Source: Sinotaia quadrata
Taxonomy: Eukaryota; Mollusca; Gastropoda; Architaenioglossa; Viviparidae
Direction of reading: 5' to 3'
NCBI GenBank assembly: GCA_028829895.1
Contig: CM054180.1
Location: 103,406,635 to 103,470,634 of the forward strand
DNA: 64,000 nt
Under the pieces are notes generated by a model, which saw nothing but the letters and a program-made list of their open reading frames with translations, had not been told where the DNA came from and ran no database searches. Position 1 is the first letter of the stretch; each line of letters starts with the position of its first letter. Positions 1 through 12,875 of the stretch are shown piece after piece. The position numbers were made by a program, and so were the translations under genes.

Positions 1-273
1 TATAAAAAGCAGTTAACCAGAAGCTTTTAAGTGTTATGTAAAGTTTAGTGTCTGTTTAATACCATCGTTTATGTTATATGATGTTTCTGCTCCACAGACT
101 ATGATCATGTGCAATGACATGTCTGTAAATTAGTAAATTACTTGTTTGAAAACATTCTTTTTAAGTTAAATTGGAGCTTTATTTTTCTTGCGTGTATTTA
201 CTGACTTCTCATTCAGATTTCCACGAGTCTTGATCTTGTTTGTTATTTGTGGGATTGATTTTGTATTCCATAG

Positions 274-1292
274 ATCAGCATCCGGTTCCATGAGGTCATT
301 GACAACACATTTGAATATCCTTCTGAAGCATCAATGCTTGATGAATATATGCAAGCACATCCAGATGAAGTATTTGTGCTGGAACAGGAAAATGATTTCA
401 ACGAGTCTTCAGATGACTATGACTTTTCTGTGGACGAGGTTCTTGATACACCCCGCGGAGAAAGCGACGAGAGTTTTAAGGAGCCTCTTAAATCAAATAC
501 ATCTCTAGGCCACTCAGGTAACCATAGTTTAAAATGTTTCACACGTGCATGTTCGTGTATGCACATGTATATGTGTGAGAAATCAGGAGGGTAATCAGCC
601 CCTGCCTGCATCCACAATGAAAATGTTTATGTTAGATTTGCAGTCATTGTTTCATTTAGCCTCTTTTGGTCTGTTGAAATCATTTTTAAAACTTCATTCA
701 GAACTGTTTGAATACCTATACCTCCTATTCTGTGGCATCTACTAGGCTTAAATTTGGCATGCAGAAAACTAAGATATTGTCCCAGAACAAAGAAGACCAG
801 ATAAGTAATACAATTAGCAAAGATTAAAAAGTAACAATAGATTTAAAAAAATAGTATTTTTCTAATACCCTTTAATTAACACTTCATTTAAAAGTAGATT
901 TTTTTTAAAAATCCAGATTGAGTAAACTTCATGTACAAAGCAGATGTGTGTGACTCCGTTTTACAACATAACATTATTGAAGAGTGAACAATGTTTACCT
1001 GTCAAACACGTCAATTCTGTTATTCTCTGAAGTCATTTATTTTATAGACGCACATTTTTGTTGTCAAACAGTAGCATTTCTTTCTTGGAGTAATATGTTG
1101 TTAAGTTTTAACATGCTGTAGGCAACTCCTAGTGATCCCCATAAGGGTCCTGGAATTCCCACTTTGGTGCACTGTGATCTTTGGATATAATTAACTTAAA
1201 ATATCATATTCTATTTCCAGAATTAGCCTTTTTTCCCCACAGGTCATAGCCTGTGGGAAACTTATTGTTTGGTTGGAGCTTGATTTTATTAT

Positions 1293-1329
<37 letters not shown>

Positions 1330-4300
1330 ACACTATAAAAATGGCAGCTGATCAACTGTTATATAGAAATTATTAGATTCCATCTCAAAGCTGATTAGGA
1401 GAACTTATAAAAGTAGATGATTAGAGAAATAAATAGTCATGTGATGAGAAATAGATTGCATGTAGATGACTGAATGGTGGTTAGGGATCTCGTCAGAATG
1501 TAACAAAATTTATAATGCATTTTAAAATCACTAGAAGATCTTATAGTAAAGACAGCTGTGGATTTTAAACTTTATACCACTGGGAACTTCAGATTTAGTT
1601 TATTTCAGTATAAGTTAAGATACTATTTTATTATATCATTTCTGATCATAATTATAATAAATATTTGTTTATATAACTTTATGCACCCCCATCATGTTGA
1701 TAGATAAGACCAAACAGGTAACTCCCACACACAATGTATTAGTAACTCAAACACACAAACTGTGTTGGCATTTTCAGGTTGGAAAGTGTGAGCACCTTGC
1801 AAATTAAATTAAATTTAGCAGATTGTTTGTATTGGTAATAAACAAGTGGTGAAAAAGTATAAAAGTATTATGTATTATGTTCAGATTATGGTACAAACAG
1901 AAGGTTGCAACATTTGTCATAATAAATTTTTTTAATGTTCATAATTTACAGCAAATAAGAACACTTTTTTAATGTCAGTAATTAGTAGATCTCATTTTAT
2001 TATTGTCAGTTTGTTATAATTCAGAAAAATGTTCATTGTTTTAAAGTTTGCATATTTTGACTTTTTATTATGGACCAGCAGTAACAAAGCTGCCTTCTTG
2101 TGGGACTTATCATAGTATTGAACCAAAGATTGAAATTAACTTAATGAATACAATCACTGAATCAATGAAAAGTTACATTTTGCACATTTATGTACACACC
2201 TACTAATACAAAATTATATACTTCTGATGTGTCCTTAGGAAGTTATACTATAGGTAAATAAAATCATCCCAAAATATTTTTCTCATTTCAGCATTCAATT
2301 TTACTCTATTTATTAATTAGCCATTAAAATTAATTTCCTCCATTTAAACTTACAAATATGCATTTATCATCCAGTTATCTGACATTGGTGAAAATTTCAT
2401 GTATTTGTTTGAATGTTTATAAAACAAAATAAATAGTTAATCAGTTTCAGGGTTGGTGTGTGTTGGTAATGTGTTATAAGTGAAACCACAAAAACTACAC
2501 ATTACACCAAAGTGGGTGACTCTATTTTAGTTTCTGCTACACATACTAAATAAAGTGAGACCACATTTGCTTTGTTCACAAAGTTTGATTATATCTGAAT
2601 CTGTTCTAAATTGTTTTCTCTTTTTAAATGAAGTATTCATTGCATACATTGAAAAGCATACATTTGAAATACACTTCTATAAAATCTGTTTTATTTTTAT
2701 TTATTCCTTTTGATTGTTTAATTTATTTAGTTTATCAGTTGTGTATTTTTAAATTGAAGTATTTATTTATTTTTTATAAATGTGTTTTAGTTTATCTTAG
2801 ATCTTATATATTAAAAGTATATAAATAATTAAATATTTTTCTTTTCCTTCTTTTCCTTTTTTTTTTTACAGGAGCACTCTTTCTTCAGCTTTAACTATTT
2901 TCTGTTTGTATTTAGTATACATTATACTGTAATAATCATACATTGACAACTCCATAAAATACTAAAAATAAATACTTCATTCATGACTGTATTTATATTA
3001 TATTTTTACAGTACTCTCTAATTCAAAATAAGTAAATAAAAAGATTCCACAACAGAATGAACAAGTAGCTTGTACAGAGAGTCAATAATTCCTAATCCAG
3101 AGCACTGTTGTGTAGTCTCATATAAACAGGTTAGCATGGTTTGAAAGAAAATGCCAGCATCAGCTTGATTTCATTTTGTCTTAAGAACTCGTGGAATTTT
3201 TATTTTTAGTTTGCTTAATGTTGGTTCAGTTCCTGGCAGGCTTCAAGAGAACAAGCCGCATTTATTTCCCTCTCTTTTCTGTCATTGCTGAGCCTGTGGG
3301 TTGATTTATGAGGAATTTCTTGTTTTAAATGTAATTTTTATTGTTGCTGTAAATGTCTGATGGGCCTATGCTTGCAGACATTTTAAAATTTAAAATAACT
3401 TGACATAAAATTGTAGTTGGAGCTTTATGGAGGGTGTGAACACTGAAAACTTTGATCCCATCCAGAGTCCTATTACTTTCTTGAAACCTTGCTTTTTTTT
3501 ATGTTGATACTTCTCCAGCAGATATCTCTACTTCCTTCTGCCTGCACCATCACATTGCTTTTTTTTTTTTTTTTTTTGGTTGCATTGTATGAATTTTAAA
3601 TCAGCATTATATCTTGGCAGTGATGTATTGGTTTGTCTTGTGAGCACATCCCCTTTAGCTCCCATATTCTGAAGTAATTGCTCTTGTTAGTGTTTACTGA
3701 ATCAGTTATATAATCAGTAATTTGACAGAGTTTGATCTTATTTCGTGCTTTTGAATCATTTCCTTTTATCTTTTCATTAATAGTATTAATTATACAGACA
3801 TAAATTAAACACCTTTCCATTTAATGAACACACATCCGACTTAAATGAGAGTGAATGGTTGTAATTCAATTTTGTTTTGCTGTCTACATCAAGATTTCTT
3901 TTTTGTCTTTGTTGTTGGAAGAAATTTCAATTTCATGTTGAAAATACAATACACCATGTACAGCAATACATATAAATAGGTTGAAAGAACATGGTTTAAC
4001 TTTAAGAATGTGAGTCCAGCACAGCTTTTCAAAGGCCAAAAATCAGCGAATGGACTAGACATACATCTGATACCTAGAGTGTAACAAAGGCAGTTACAGT
4101 TTCAGTATAACAAAGCTGTGGTTCGACAGCTTTATTCTATGCCATAATTGATTGTTGCTACTATAGCAGCACTGCCTGTATCTCCAATGTATCAATACTG
4201 CCTGTATCTCCATTGTAGCAATACTACCTTTATCTCCAGTGTAGCAATACTGCCTGTATCTCCAGTGTAGCAAAGGCAGTTAGAGTTGACAGTGGAACAA

Positions 4301-6124
4301 AGACATTTATAGTTTTACAGGTTTTCATGAGCGCAATTCATTATTGCTTTAAATTTTATTATTTTTCCCTTTAAATTGGTGTAAATTCAAAAGTATGACT
4401 GAAAGGGAATTTACTGCTGGTGTATCCTATTACATATTCTACTTTGTGCCCTAACTTTAAAGATATTTTTTATAATATCAATTATTTCTCAAGCAAGAGT
4501 CAAAGTTGTACATTTATATGTTTACCATGTGTTTACACACATACTGCTGCTTCCTGATACTTCATAACACCTATTGAAGGTATAATTTTTATTCAAGCTA
4601 AAATTTTATTAAATTTAAAAATCTGTTTTGACAAATTGAGCAGTGTATTAAAATGTCCAGTTACTTAACAGTATATTGATGATAATTATTCAGAGATTCT
4701 GTTGATAAGGCGTAATATTTTGTACACCAGTTGTCAATGTGCCATTATAATTATAATTAAATAAGCAGCAGTCCAACTTATAAGAATTTTTTACAAAGGA
4801 AGGAGAACATCAGGGTTTTCAAAATCTAAATAAGTAAATTAGGTATTTGCAATTAATTGTATATTATTAACATCTTGCCTTTAAAAATCTAAATTAGGTA
4901 TTTGCAATTAATTGTATATTATTAACATCTTGCCTTTAAAAATCTAAATTAGGTATTTGCAATTAATATTGTGTATATTATCAACATCTTACCTTTAAAA
5001 ATCTAAATTAGGTATTTGCAATTAATATTGTGTATATTATTAACATCTTGCCTTTAAAAATCTAAATTAGGTATTTGCAATTAATATTGTGTATATTATC
5101 AACATCTTACCTTTAAAAATCTAAATTAGGTATTTGCAATTAATATTGTGTATATTATTAACATCTTGCCTTTTAAAAATTCTTCTTCTTTTATATATTT
5201 TTATTTGGAATGCATATTATGAGCTATGATCTTTGTAAAAAAAAATTATATTTGGGTTGTAGATATATTATCAGTTTTAACTACTTTTCCCTTCTCTCTC
5301 TCTCTCTCTCTCCCCCCCCCCTTGTCTGAGGACTGAAGGATAAGTGTAAACAAAATAAATTGATGCACTGTGTATGTAACAGAAATGAATATACATAAGA
5401 TATATAAACAGCAAATATACTGCTAATATATTTTAATGTTTCCTTTATAACCAAAAAATGTTACTTTTAGTTTGTTATAATGACACAATATTTGGTCTCA
5501 GCATATAAAATTTCAGTCTCTTTTAGCAAGGTGATTATTTTGTGCAATGCAGTTGATAATATTAGGATTTCAGAAGTCTTTTTTATCAGTATTACTTACA
5601 TCTGAATCACAACTATCTCACAGTACTTCCAGCTGTTTATGCTTGTGTTATCTTCCACTAAGGTGATTCCTCTCTTTATTACATTAGTCATATTATCATA
5701 GAATTATAAGGTCATAAAAGTGTGGCAATCTAAAGTCGGGGTTTCTGTTTACACACACATTTACTCACACAACAAACATGCTTTACACACAATGACACAT
5801 GTATGCAGACACAAATATGCATGCATATACACACACAAATATGCATACACAAACACACATACATATGCATGCACAAACGTATATACACACTCACACACTA
5901 TATTCACCTCTTTTTTTTTTTTGCTTACAGGTACACTTCAGTCCTACCGTGGAAGATTCCAAGAAGATTATGTGATGGGGTCGGTGTTTCAAGAGCCAGC
6001 AAAAACAGCAGAGCCAGTCAGAGAAGCAGAGCCACTTGATCCAGATTCTTTATTATTGAGACCAGCAGATGAAGATGATACACAAGTTTGGTCCACTAGC
6101 ACTACTTCTGACCTCCTGTTCTAG
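274..6124 (+). CDS. 3' end of an acidic protein gene, taperin/phostensin-like (tentative); last two exons
   Basis: Two exons join in frame. Exon 274-517 follows a T-rich tract ending in TAG and closes at a GTAACC donor. Exon 5931-6124 follows a long T run plus ACAG and ends at TAG (6122-6124). The donor leaves one base and the acceptor supplies two, making a Gly codon. An in-frame stop just upstream of 274 shows the first exon cannot extend further left, so earlier exons lie outside the window. The visible 146 residues begin with ISIRFHEVIDNTFEYPSEAS, continue as a Ser/Asp/Glu-rich stretch, and end acidic with a LRPADEDDTQVW segment. A short hydrophobic-basic strand followed by TFEYPSE recalls the PP1-binding region of taperin/phostensin proteins, but this is from memory and weak. 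The coding potential looks real: compact splice signals, phase match and balanced codon use. The function is otherwise unknown. Confidence 0.7.
1294..1333. repeat. (CA)n microsatellite
   Basis: About 20 CA dinucleotides with one CATA interruption, inside the intron of the first gene. Confidence 0.95.
4163..4275. repeat. 26-bp minisatellite, about 4 copies
   Basis: The phrase CTGCCTGTATCTCCA recurs at exact 26-base steps (starts near 4174, 4200, 4226, 4252) with a few substitutions. It is intronic. Confidence 0.9.
4826..5180. repeat. 55/59-bp tandem array, six copies
   Basis: AGGTATTTGCAATTAAT recurs at 4841, 4896, 4951, 5010, 5069 and 5128. The first two steps are 55 bp and the later three are 59 bp, because later units carry an extra four bases after ATTAAT. 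Units alternate between TTGCCTTT and TTACCTTT variants, pointing to stepwise or higher-order amplification. Confidence 0.95.
5293..5322. repeat. (CT)n followed by a C run
   Basis: About 19 bases of CT repeat run into ten C residues. Simple-sequence tract within the intron of the first gene. Confidence 0.9.
5748..5900. repeat. CA-rich imperfect repeat with ATATGCAT motifs
   Basis: Irregular ACACA runs alternate with AATATGCAT and CATATGCATG. It lies directly before the acceptor of the final exon. The ORF that runs through it into the exon is a spurious upstream extension rich in His, Thr and Tyr. Confidence 0.75.
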
Positions 6125-8237
6125 GCTTGTGTGCTAAGACACTGGTTTGCACTGTAATGACTTTATGTTGGCCTGGCAGTTGACTTGTTTGACATTTCAT
6201 TAACCACATTTTACAGCAGAGGATTTCTGCAAGAAAGAGATTTATTTTATTTGAGTTGATCTGGTGTCTATAATATAACACCTGAAGATTTTGTTGTTTT
6301 GTGGTTGGCTTTTTTGTTGTTGTTTTTTTTTTTTTGGCGCATTTGTGTAGTTTGTATTATTTATTAATTTATTGCCAGATTTTTGTTTCATTTTAAATTT
6401 TAAAATATTTTTTAAAGTTTTATTCTTTTCAATGAAAGTTAATGTTTAATTTTAATAGGACAGAAGGGAAACAGGGAGCTGAATAAGTAATTGTAAACAC
6501 TTGCAGAAGTAGTCAGCAAAATAAGTTTGCTTTTAGTGAGGATGGTGACTAAGATGACCAACAATCATGATATATTTTGCAGGATGACAGAGTTAGTTGA
6601 TGATAACCTAAACAGAGCTCTTCTGTCTTTTTTTCTACATTGTTAGTTTAAAGTTAAGTGCCTTGTTTCCCTGTTCTTTGTTTAGCTGAGGTTATGCATT
6701 ACCCTGCCATTAAATTATCCTGACAAATGCAATGTCCATAAAATTACTTTCCATGAAAGATTTTGTTGTCATAGCAACCATGTGTCAAATTGAATTTTCA
6801 TTTATTTATGGTATCATTTGCAACTTAAGATGGTACCCAGCATTTTTGCACAAAAAGACCTCAATCACTTGTATTGGATTTTAATTAAACATAAGAACAA
6901 TCACACGTAATGGAGTGAATCATGCAGTTGGCAGTAGCTGGAAATCCACAGTTGCCTTTTCTTTAATGTGAAGCAGTAAACTACGCCAAACTGCTGACTG
7001 GTTCAGCCTCAATCTTTTTCTCTCTCGGGAGTAAGCTCTCTTGTGCAGTTTTTTAGGTGCACAAAGGTCTCCTGATCTAGGCCTTTAATTTGGAGGCATG
7101 GATGTCTTTTCTCTTTACAGAATCATTCATTTTTGTGTTGATTGCAACTACATTTGCTTTCTATGTTGAGATTAGTTAAAATACAAATAAGTGTAGTCAT
7201 AATATCTTAGAAGGAACCATTTGGATCATTATTGCTGATATTTATGTACCTTTTTTTTTTTTTTTTTGCATCTGAAGTACAGGCAGCATTCCGTTTTTCT
7301 TTCTAGAGATTCTGCCGACATTCTGACCAGAGAGACAAATGTTTTTTAATTATCAAATTTGACCACACACACTCAATTTTCTTTAGAATTCACAGAGCTC
7401 ATGTGTTGTGTGATCACTGCCTGTATTTACTTTTTATTTATTTATTTTATTGTTTTGGGGTTTTTTGTTTTTCTTTTGTTTGTGGGGAGGGAGGGGAGCT
7501 TTGGTCAAAAATGAAAAAGCAGCAAAAATAATTACCTGCAGGGGGTCAGTAGTGTCTGAAATCTCAGGATTTTATTTTTGAACTGAAACAAATTTTTACT
7601 GTGATAATCAGTAATGAAAGTTTGCTATTTATATGAAATAAATTTTAGAATTTCCAGTAAGAAAATTAAAATTTTTTTTATTAATTCTCATTTTGTTCAA
7701 TAATATTTAATTTTATTTGGCTGATTGTATTATCCTTAAGCACTTTGCATTTAATTTATATAATAAACATTTTAAAAATTTATTAAGTCATCACTAACTG
7801 CTAACATCACAATAACACAGATTCAGATAAATTTGGTGCATTATTTTTGTGCTATAAACTAGGTCACTTGGCATCATTATTAATTTTTTTAATTGTCACA
7901 AAAAGAATAAGGATGATTTAAAGGAAAATAAGTAGTATATTTTTCACTCATAGTCATAGAGCATCTTTCTTTCTACAGGAGTTTTTTGCCCAGTCCAATC
8001 CTGCTAAAGTCATAGGGTCTTTAGTGCCTATGAATGTGTTAAGTAACGACATCATTGCTTGCTATGCATGTGGTTTTCTTTATTTCATTCAGTGTTTGGT
8101 CAGTCATTGAGGTGAATGGTCATTTATATTAGAGCAGCTTATTGATTTTAAAAATGAAAACTACTACTTAGATTTTATTTTCCTTTTATGACAGCTGAAC
8201 AAGGTTATGTCACATAAAACAAGTGCATGATTTACAG

Positions 8238-8449
8238 CAGGGGTGCACAAACGTTTTAGGCCAGAGGGCCACATTTCCAATTGATAGTGCGTGGAGACGC
8301 CGCCACATGGATGGCTCAGTAGAAAAATAAACACAAATAATGAAATAATGTGCTTTACATTCGTAATAATGGTAACATCCAAAAGTCCTCCGGGAGCCGC
8401 ATAGAGCTCTGTCTTGGGCTGCATGCAGGCTGCGGTTTGTGCACCCATG
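8238..8449. mobile_element. Non-autonomous hAT-type MITE with terminal inverted repeats and 8-bp target duplication
   Basis: The left end reads CAGGGGTGCACAAAC. The right end, reverse-complemented, reads CATGGGTGCACAAAC, so the TIR is about 15 bp with one mismatch. The flanks are ATTTACAG (8230-8237) and ATTTATAG (8450-8457), an 8-bp target-site duplication with one change. A CAGGG-type terminus plus an 8-bp duplication is diagnostic of the hAT superfamily. The 212-bp body is richer in GC than its surroundings and contains GGGCCACAT- and GGGAGCCGCAT-like blocks near the ends. It has no transposase, so it would depend on an autonomous partner elsewhere. Confidence 0.88.
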
Positions 8450-11400
8450 ATTTATAGGATGTAAACTTAACCTTGATCATGTAGGTGTTATTATGCAAGT
8501 TATTTTACTGTCACAACAATAATTTTATTTTTTATAATAAAACAATGTACGCGTGTTTTATATATATATTGTTTTTAGTCCCATACTGTTATCTAATCTA
8601 TCATAGACAGGATTTTGTTTCAATGTTTGCTATCTTTCAGCTTTCAACACTATATTCATTGCTTTTTTAAATATCACTGCAGTCTCTGGTTAATCATTTA
8701 AGTATAAATGAAGTCATTGTGTTTAAGAGGTACACTGATTTTAAAACTGAAAACAAGGAAAACCCCAGTGTTTTTCCCCTGGCTTGAAGGGATTTGCTTA
8801 ATAGTAATTTTAGTAACACTGTCATGCTTTCATTTTAAAATGTTTGTAATGTTTATGTGATGTAACAGGACTTAAATTTAGCTTTATGTGATAGTAACAT
8901 TATAGATGATTATTGTTGCTAATATCATTTTAATACAGTTTATTTTATGTGTAAAGTTTCATTGATCCTTCACATTTTCATCACAATATTGCATTTACAC
9001 TTGCATTTTTATTGGGCTTAGTGTGACCTCTGGGGAATTGAAAATGGGTGATTTATTGTAGAAAAATGTATTGATTATGCTTGAGAAAGATGTATTAAAA
9101 ATCTTTTCGAGAGTCAGCAAAGTTGAACCACTCTTATTTATGCTTACTCATAAAACTAGGCTGTATTTACTATAAACTTAACTATGAAATGTGACTTACA
9201 TAATATTTAACTTTGTTAAGCCACTAGAATGTAACCCTTAATTAAGTCAAGGACTGCTTGCATAGAAATAAAATTTGCAAATGTCGTAAAACTTTGATTT
9301 AAGAAAAACCATTGGGTTTAACTGCATATTGTCTTAGACAATGCATCAACCAAAAATATAATAATTGTTTGTTAAATTAATAATATATATACATACATAC
9401 TTACAAAGAATATGAATGTTTTTTTCTTTATTTTTATTATTTTAATGCTTTTTAAAAAAGTTGTTGGCCTTGCTTAACATAGCTTTACACATGCCCCTGG
9501 CCTTTGAATTTGGCATTCTTGGTAACATTTATCAGACTCTGTAACATTAATTTTTCTATTTATTTTTTTTAATCATAACATTTTTATATAAAGCCCATAT
9601 AATTTATAAATTTAGCTTTATTTTTCTAATTATTTGTTACTATATATAACTTGACTTGGCAGAGCACTCGTTTACATTCTAAACTCGTTTTGTTTTTTTT
9701 TGTTTTTGTTTTTTTATCAGAATGCTCAAATATTATGACTGAGTGATAGCTCAATTTCTGTAAGTTGCAATTAGTTTATTTTCACTGCTGCACATAAAAC
9801 TGCAAATGACATGAATAATCATAGCTTTTTGTAGATGTGGATTGGGTTGGGGTATTTTGTTGTTAATTTTTTTTTTTAAACATCATAGTTTTCACTTCAC
9901 AATTCCAGACACAAACTTTATTTAGATATTCAATTTGTTTTATTTATTTATTTTTGTTTGCATCTTGTATGCTTTAGTTATTGTATAATTTAAAACATAT
10001 GTCTACAGTGTGATTGTAATATTGAAATATTTTATCTGATACTGAAAGTGTGATAATGTTTTAAAAACCTGAAAATTTGTTTTGTTTTGATGTCAGTATA
10101 CTTTGGAAGGGTGGATGGGTAGATGTTTATTCTGGCTACTGCAGGTTATTCTGTTTTGGGTTTTTTGCCCCTTTGCTTACTCTATTTTTAGACTGATAAT
10201 TATGAAGCCTGCCTTAGTGAAAGTAGTGCCCAACAATCTTGCCCTTCCAAATGGTGGTAATGTTATGCTTGTCATTAAATCCTTTCTTGTTAAATTTTTT
10301 CATTCAAAAAATATTTTTTTAATGTTTTGTTGCTGGAGGTGGGGTTTGAGGTTCATTTATTTTGCTCCTGTAGTAATTATGGCAGTATTTTGGCTTGTTT
10401 TTGTTTGTTTTTTTATTAAGACAAAGAATGTTTGTTTTCATCATTAGAATTTATTTAATTTGGCTGTTTACAGCAATTTTACAAGGTTTCAGTTTATGCT
10501 TGCTCAGAAAATTCTGAACATTAAAAAAATCAGTGTTGATCATTCCTTTCTCAAAATTTATCCATTTTATGATTTATACATTCTTACATGCTTTCTGATG
10601 CCTTATATTTTAATTTTTTTTCCTGGGCAGTTCTCATATCACCATACTTACTGATCATTCAAATGCTAGTCTTGACAAGTACAACTCTTCTTTATAAAAC
10701 CTCTGTCACTTAACCAAGTGGTATTTTCTGTGATTAATTTTATTGCAATTATGATGAGATGCATGCACCGTGATAAAAAAAATTATTAGGCGTAAATATA
10801 TGAGGTCTGTGAGAGAACTACAAGTGTAATTACCAGTGTTATAGCTAGTACGCTAAACTCTTTAGTTGCATCTGAATTCTCACCCACAAATTGGTCTTCC
10901 GAGAGGACGGGAGCATTGTAAATCTGCCCAAGCCAAATGTGCTCCCCATTAAAAGAACGTTTGAAAATAATGTACTAAATCCCTGGTAAAACCACTATCA
11001 TGCATTTGTTTGTGCAGCATTGACTTTCCATTCTATTAGACTTGTAACAGAAGGAAAATATTTTTTAAATACATCAATAATGTATCAGTTTGACAGGTAA
11101 ACCCCTTCCAATGTCATGTACGTAGTATTTACAGCCATCAAAGTTGATTTGGATGATATGTATGGTGCTTATATTGTAGGGAAAATAATTCTGTTGGACT
11201 AGCTTTATATCGCTGTGGTAGTTGTTTCTGTCCTGCTATTTTTCTTTTCTTCTTTTCACAGCAAATATATATTGGCATAAATTTCAGATAAAGTCTAGAG
11301 TATTGTCAAGTATCAATAGATTTTCTCTGTTATAAAATGTATTCATATTTTTACTCATTTTATTTATAGTGAGACTTGTCAAGGTTTGACTGTAAAGTTT

Positions 11401-12679
11401 ATTTCCTTAATTGCTTTTTTTTCTTTAAAGCTGGCGCAGAACTCTTTCAAAAATTGTTGTGTTGATGTGAGATAGTGTTTCATTGTAGCTACATCTTTTT
11501 TAAATTATCATTCTCATTATTAATGCTTTATTTTATCTTTAAACAAAGGCACATCACATAATTTTGTTTTCATTCCATTTCATTTATCAGAGTTCTTTCT
11601 CTAAAGTTTTGGTTCATAGCTGATACATTCCGAGCATTTCTAACACTCTTTTATGCGTGTGGCACTGTGGCTTAGCATGGGACTGGCTCTGGTGCTGTTG
11701 TTTTTTTTTTCACCAGGTTTGTTGGATTTTACACGGCAATGAAAGGAAGGAAATTTGTGCTCAATTCAGTTCACTTTTAGATAGGTGGAGAATGCGTGAC
11801 ATCAGCTTTTCAAAGTACTAATTAAATATAATATGTTTATAATCATTTATTTTATAAATGTAGCTTGTGTTATTTATATTCATTTCCTTCATTAACCTGT
11901 TTATCTGTTTTTTAGATAACACTTTCCTTGCTTTAAGTTTAAGCAATGTTCCAGATTTACATTATAATTTTAACTTTAAAATGTTAATATCATTAATTTG
12001 AATTAACTTTAATATGTTAATAACCTTTGTTGTGTGAAAAAAATAAATTCTTTTTTTAAGTGCCTCACTTTAAATAGTACCTGTTGAGATTTTGTTTTAA
12101 AAATGTTTTTTGCCACAATTTGACATTAGACTACTTAGAGTTTAGGTATCATATATTTTTTTCAACATGTATTTTGCGTTTTTATTCTGTACTCAACATT
12201 ACAAATCACATCAGTCATTAAAGATTTTGTGTTGCTCTTAAGAAATGGTTGACCTATCATGCTTTGCTCATACGTAGAACCATAATTTTTGTGAGAGATG
12301 TTATGTTTCAGTTGTTAATAGCTATTATGATAGTGTGGTTTTTTCTTGGCTTTTTTTTACCTGTTTCCCACAAATGTTTTAACTTTTAGATTGGTAGGCT
12401 GTTAGTTAAGGTGTGCAATTGTTTTCATGTAATACAAATGGATTGTTGACATGTGTTTTTTTTTTTTAAATATTTCATCAGTGCCATGAATTGTTGCTTT
12501 TTTGTTGCTCTTTCTTCAGTTCCCTGCATTGTATTAACTTTGATATACATGTAAAATGTTTTGTGTGCACTGGTGAGACTAAATGCCAAAACTTATTTTT
12601 TATCTGACCTTGACATTTGCTTTTTTTCTTAAATCAGGCACTGGCTATAGTGCATTCCAGAGTTTCAGAGTTGAACAGA

Positions 12680-12875
12680 TTTTAAACATAGCCATCTTTT
12701 GCTGTCCTTTTACTCAGAAACTATTGAGCACTGCTATTTTCTGCATTGTTATTGTTCCTGGAATACTTTTTAACATAGCCATTTGGCTCGGTGACATTCA
12801 TATTAATCTCAAAAAACAACTTCTTAACATTGCCATTTTGCACTGTCGTTTGTTCCCAAAAATATATTTCTGTAA
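12680..12875. repeat. Degenerate tandem repeat of ACATAGCCATTTTGCACTG-like units
   Basis: Three to four diverged units share an AACATAGCCATTT...CTGT...TTCCCAGAAATA pattern. They create a Cys/Ile-rich ORF (12583-12888) that mirrors the repetition and is not a gene. Confidence 0.5.

Larger units (their letters stand above)
518..5930 (+). other. 5.4-kb intron of the first gene
   Basis: It has a GT start (518) and an AG end (5930) preceded by a 12-base T run. Apart from the tandem arrays and microsatellites listed separately, I see no exon-like ORF. The strand is T-rich, as expected for the sense strand of introns in this genome. Confidence 0.6.

Noticed and set aside
5720..5930. Upstream extension of the last exon of the first gene
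   Set aside because: The open frame through the CA-rich tract is accidental. The T-run/ACAG acceptor and phase match with exon 274-517 define the exon at 5931.
10103..10447. 114-codon hydrophobic ORF
   Set aside because: It begins at a non-ATG codon and is rich in Phe, Leu and Val only because the strand is T-rich. No family pattern.
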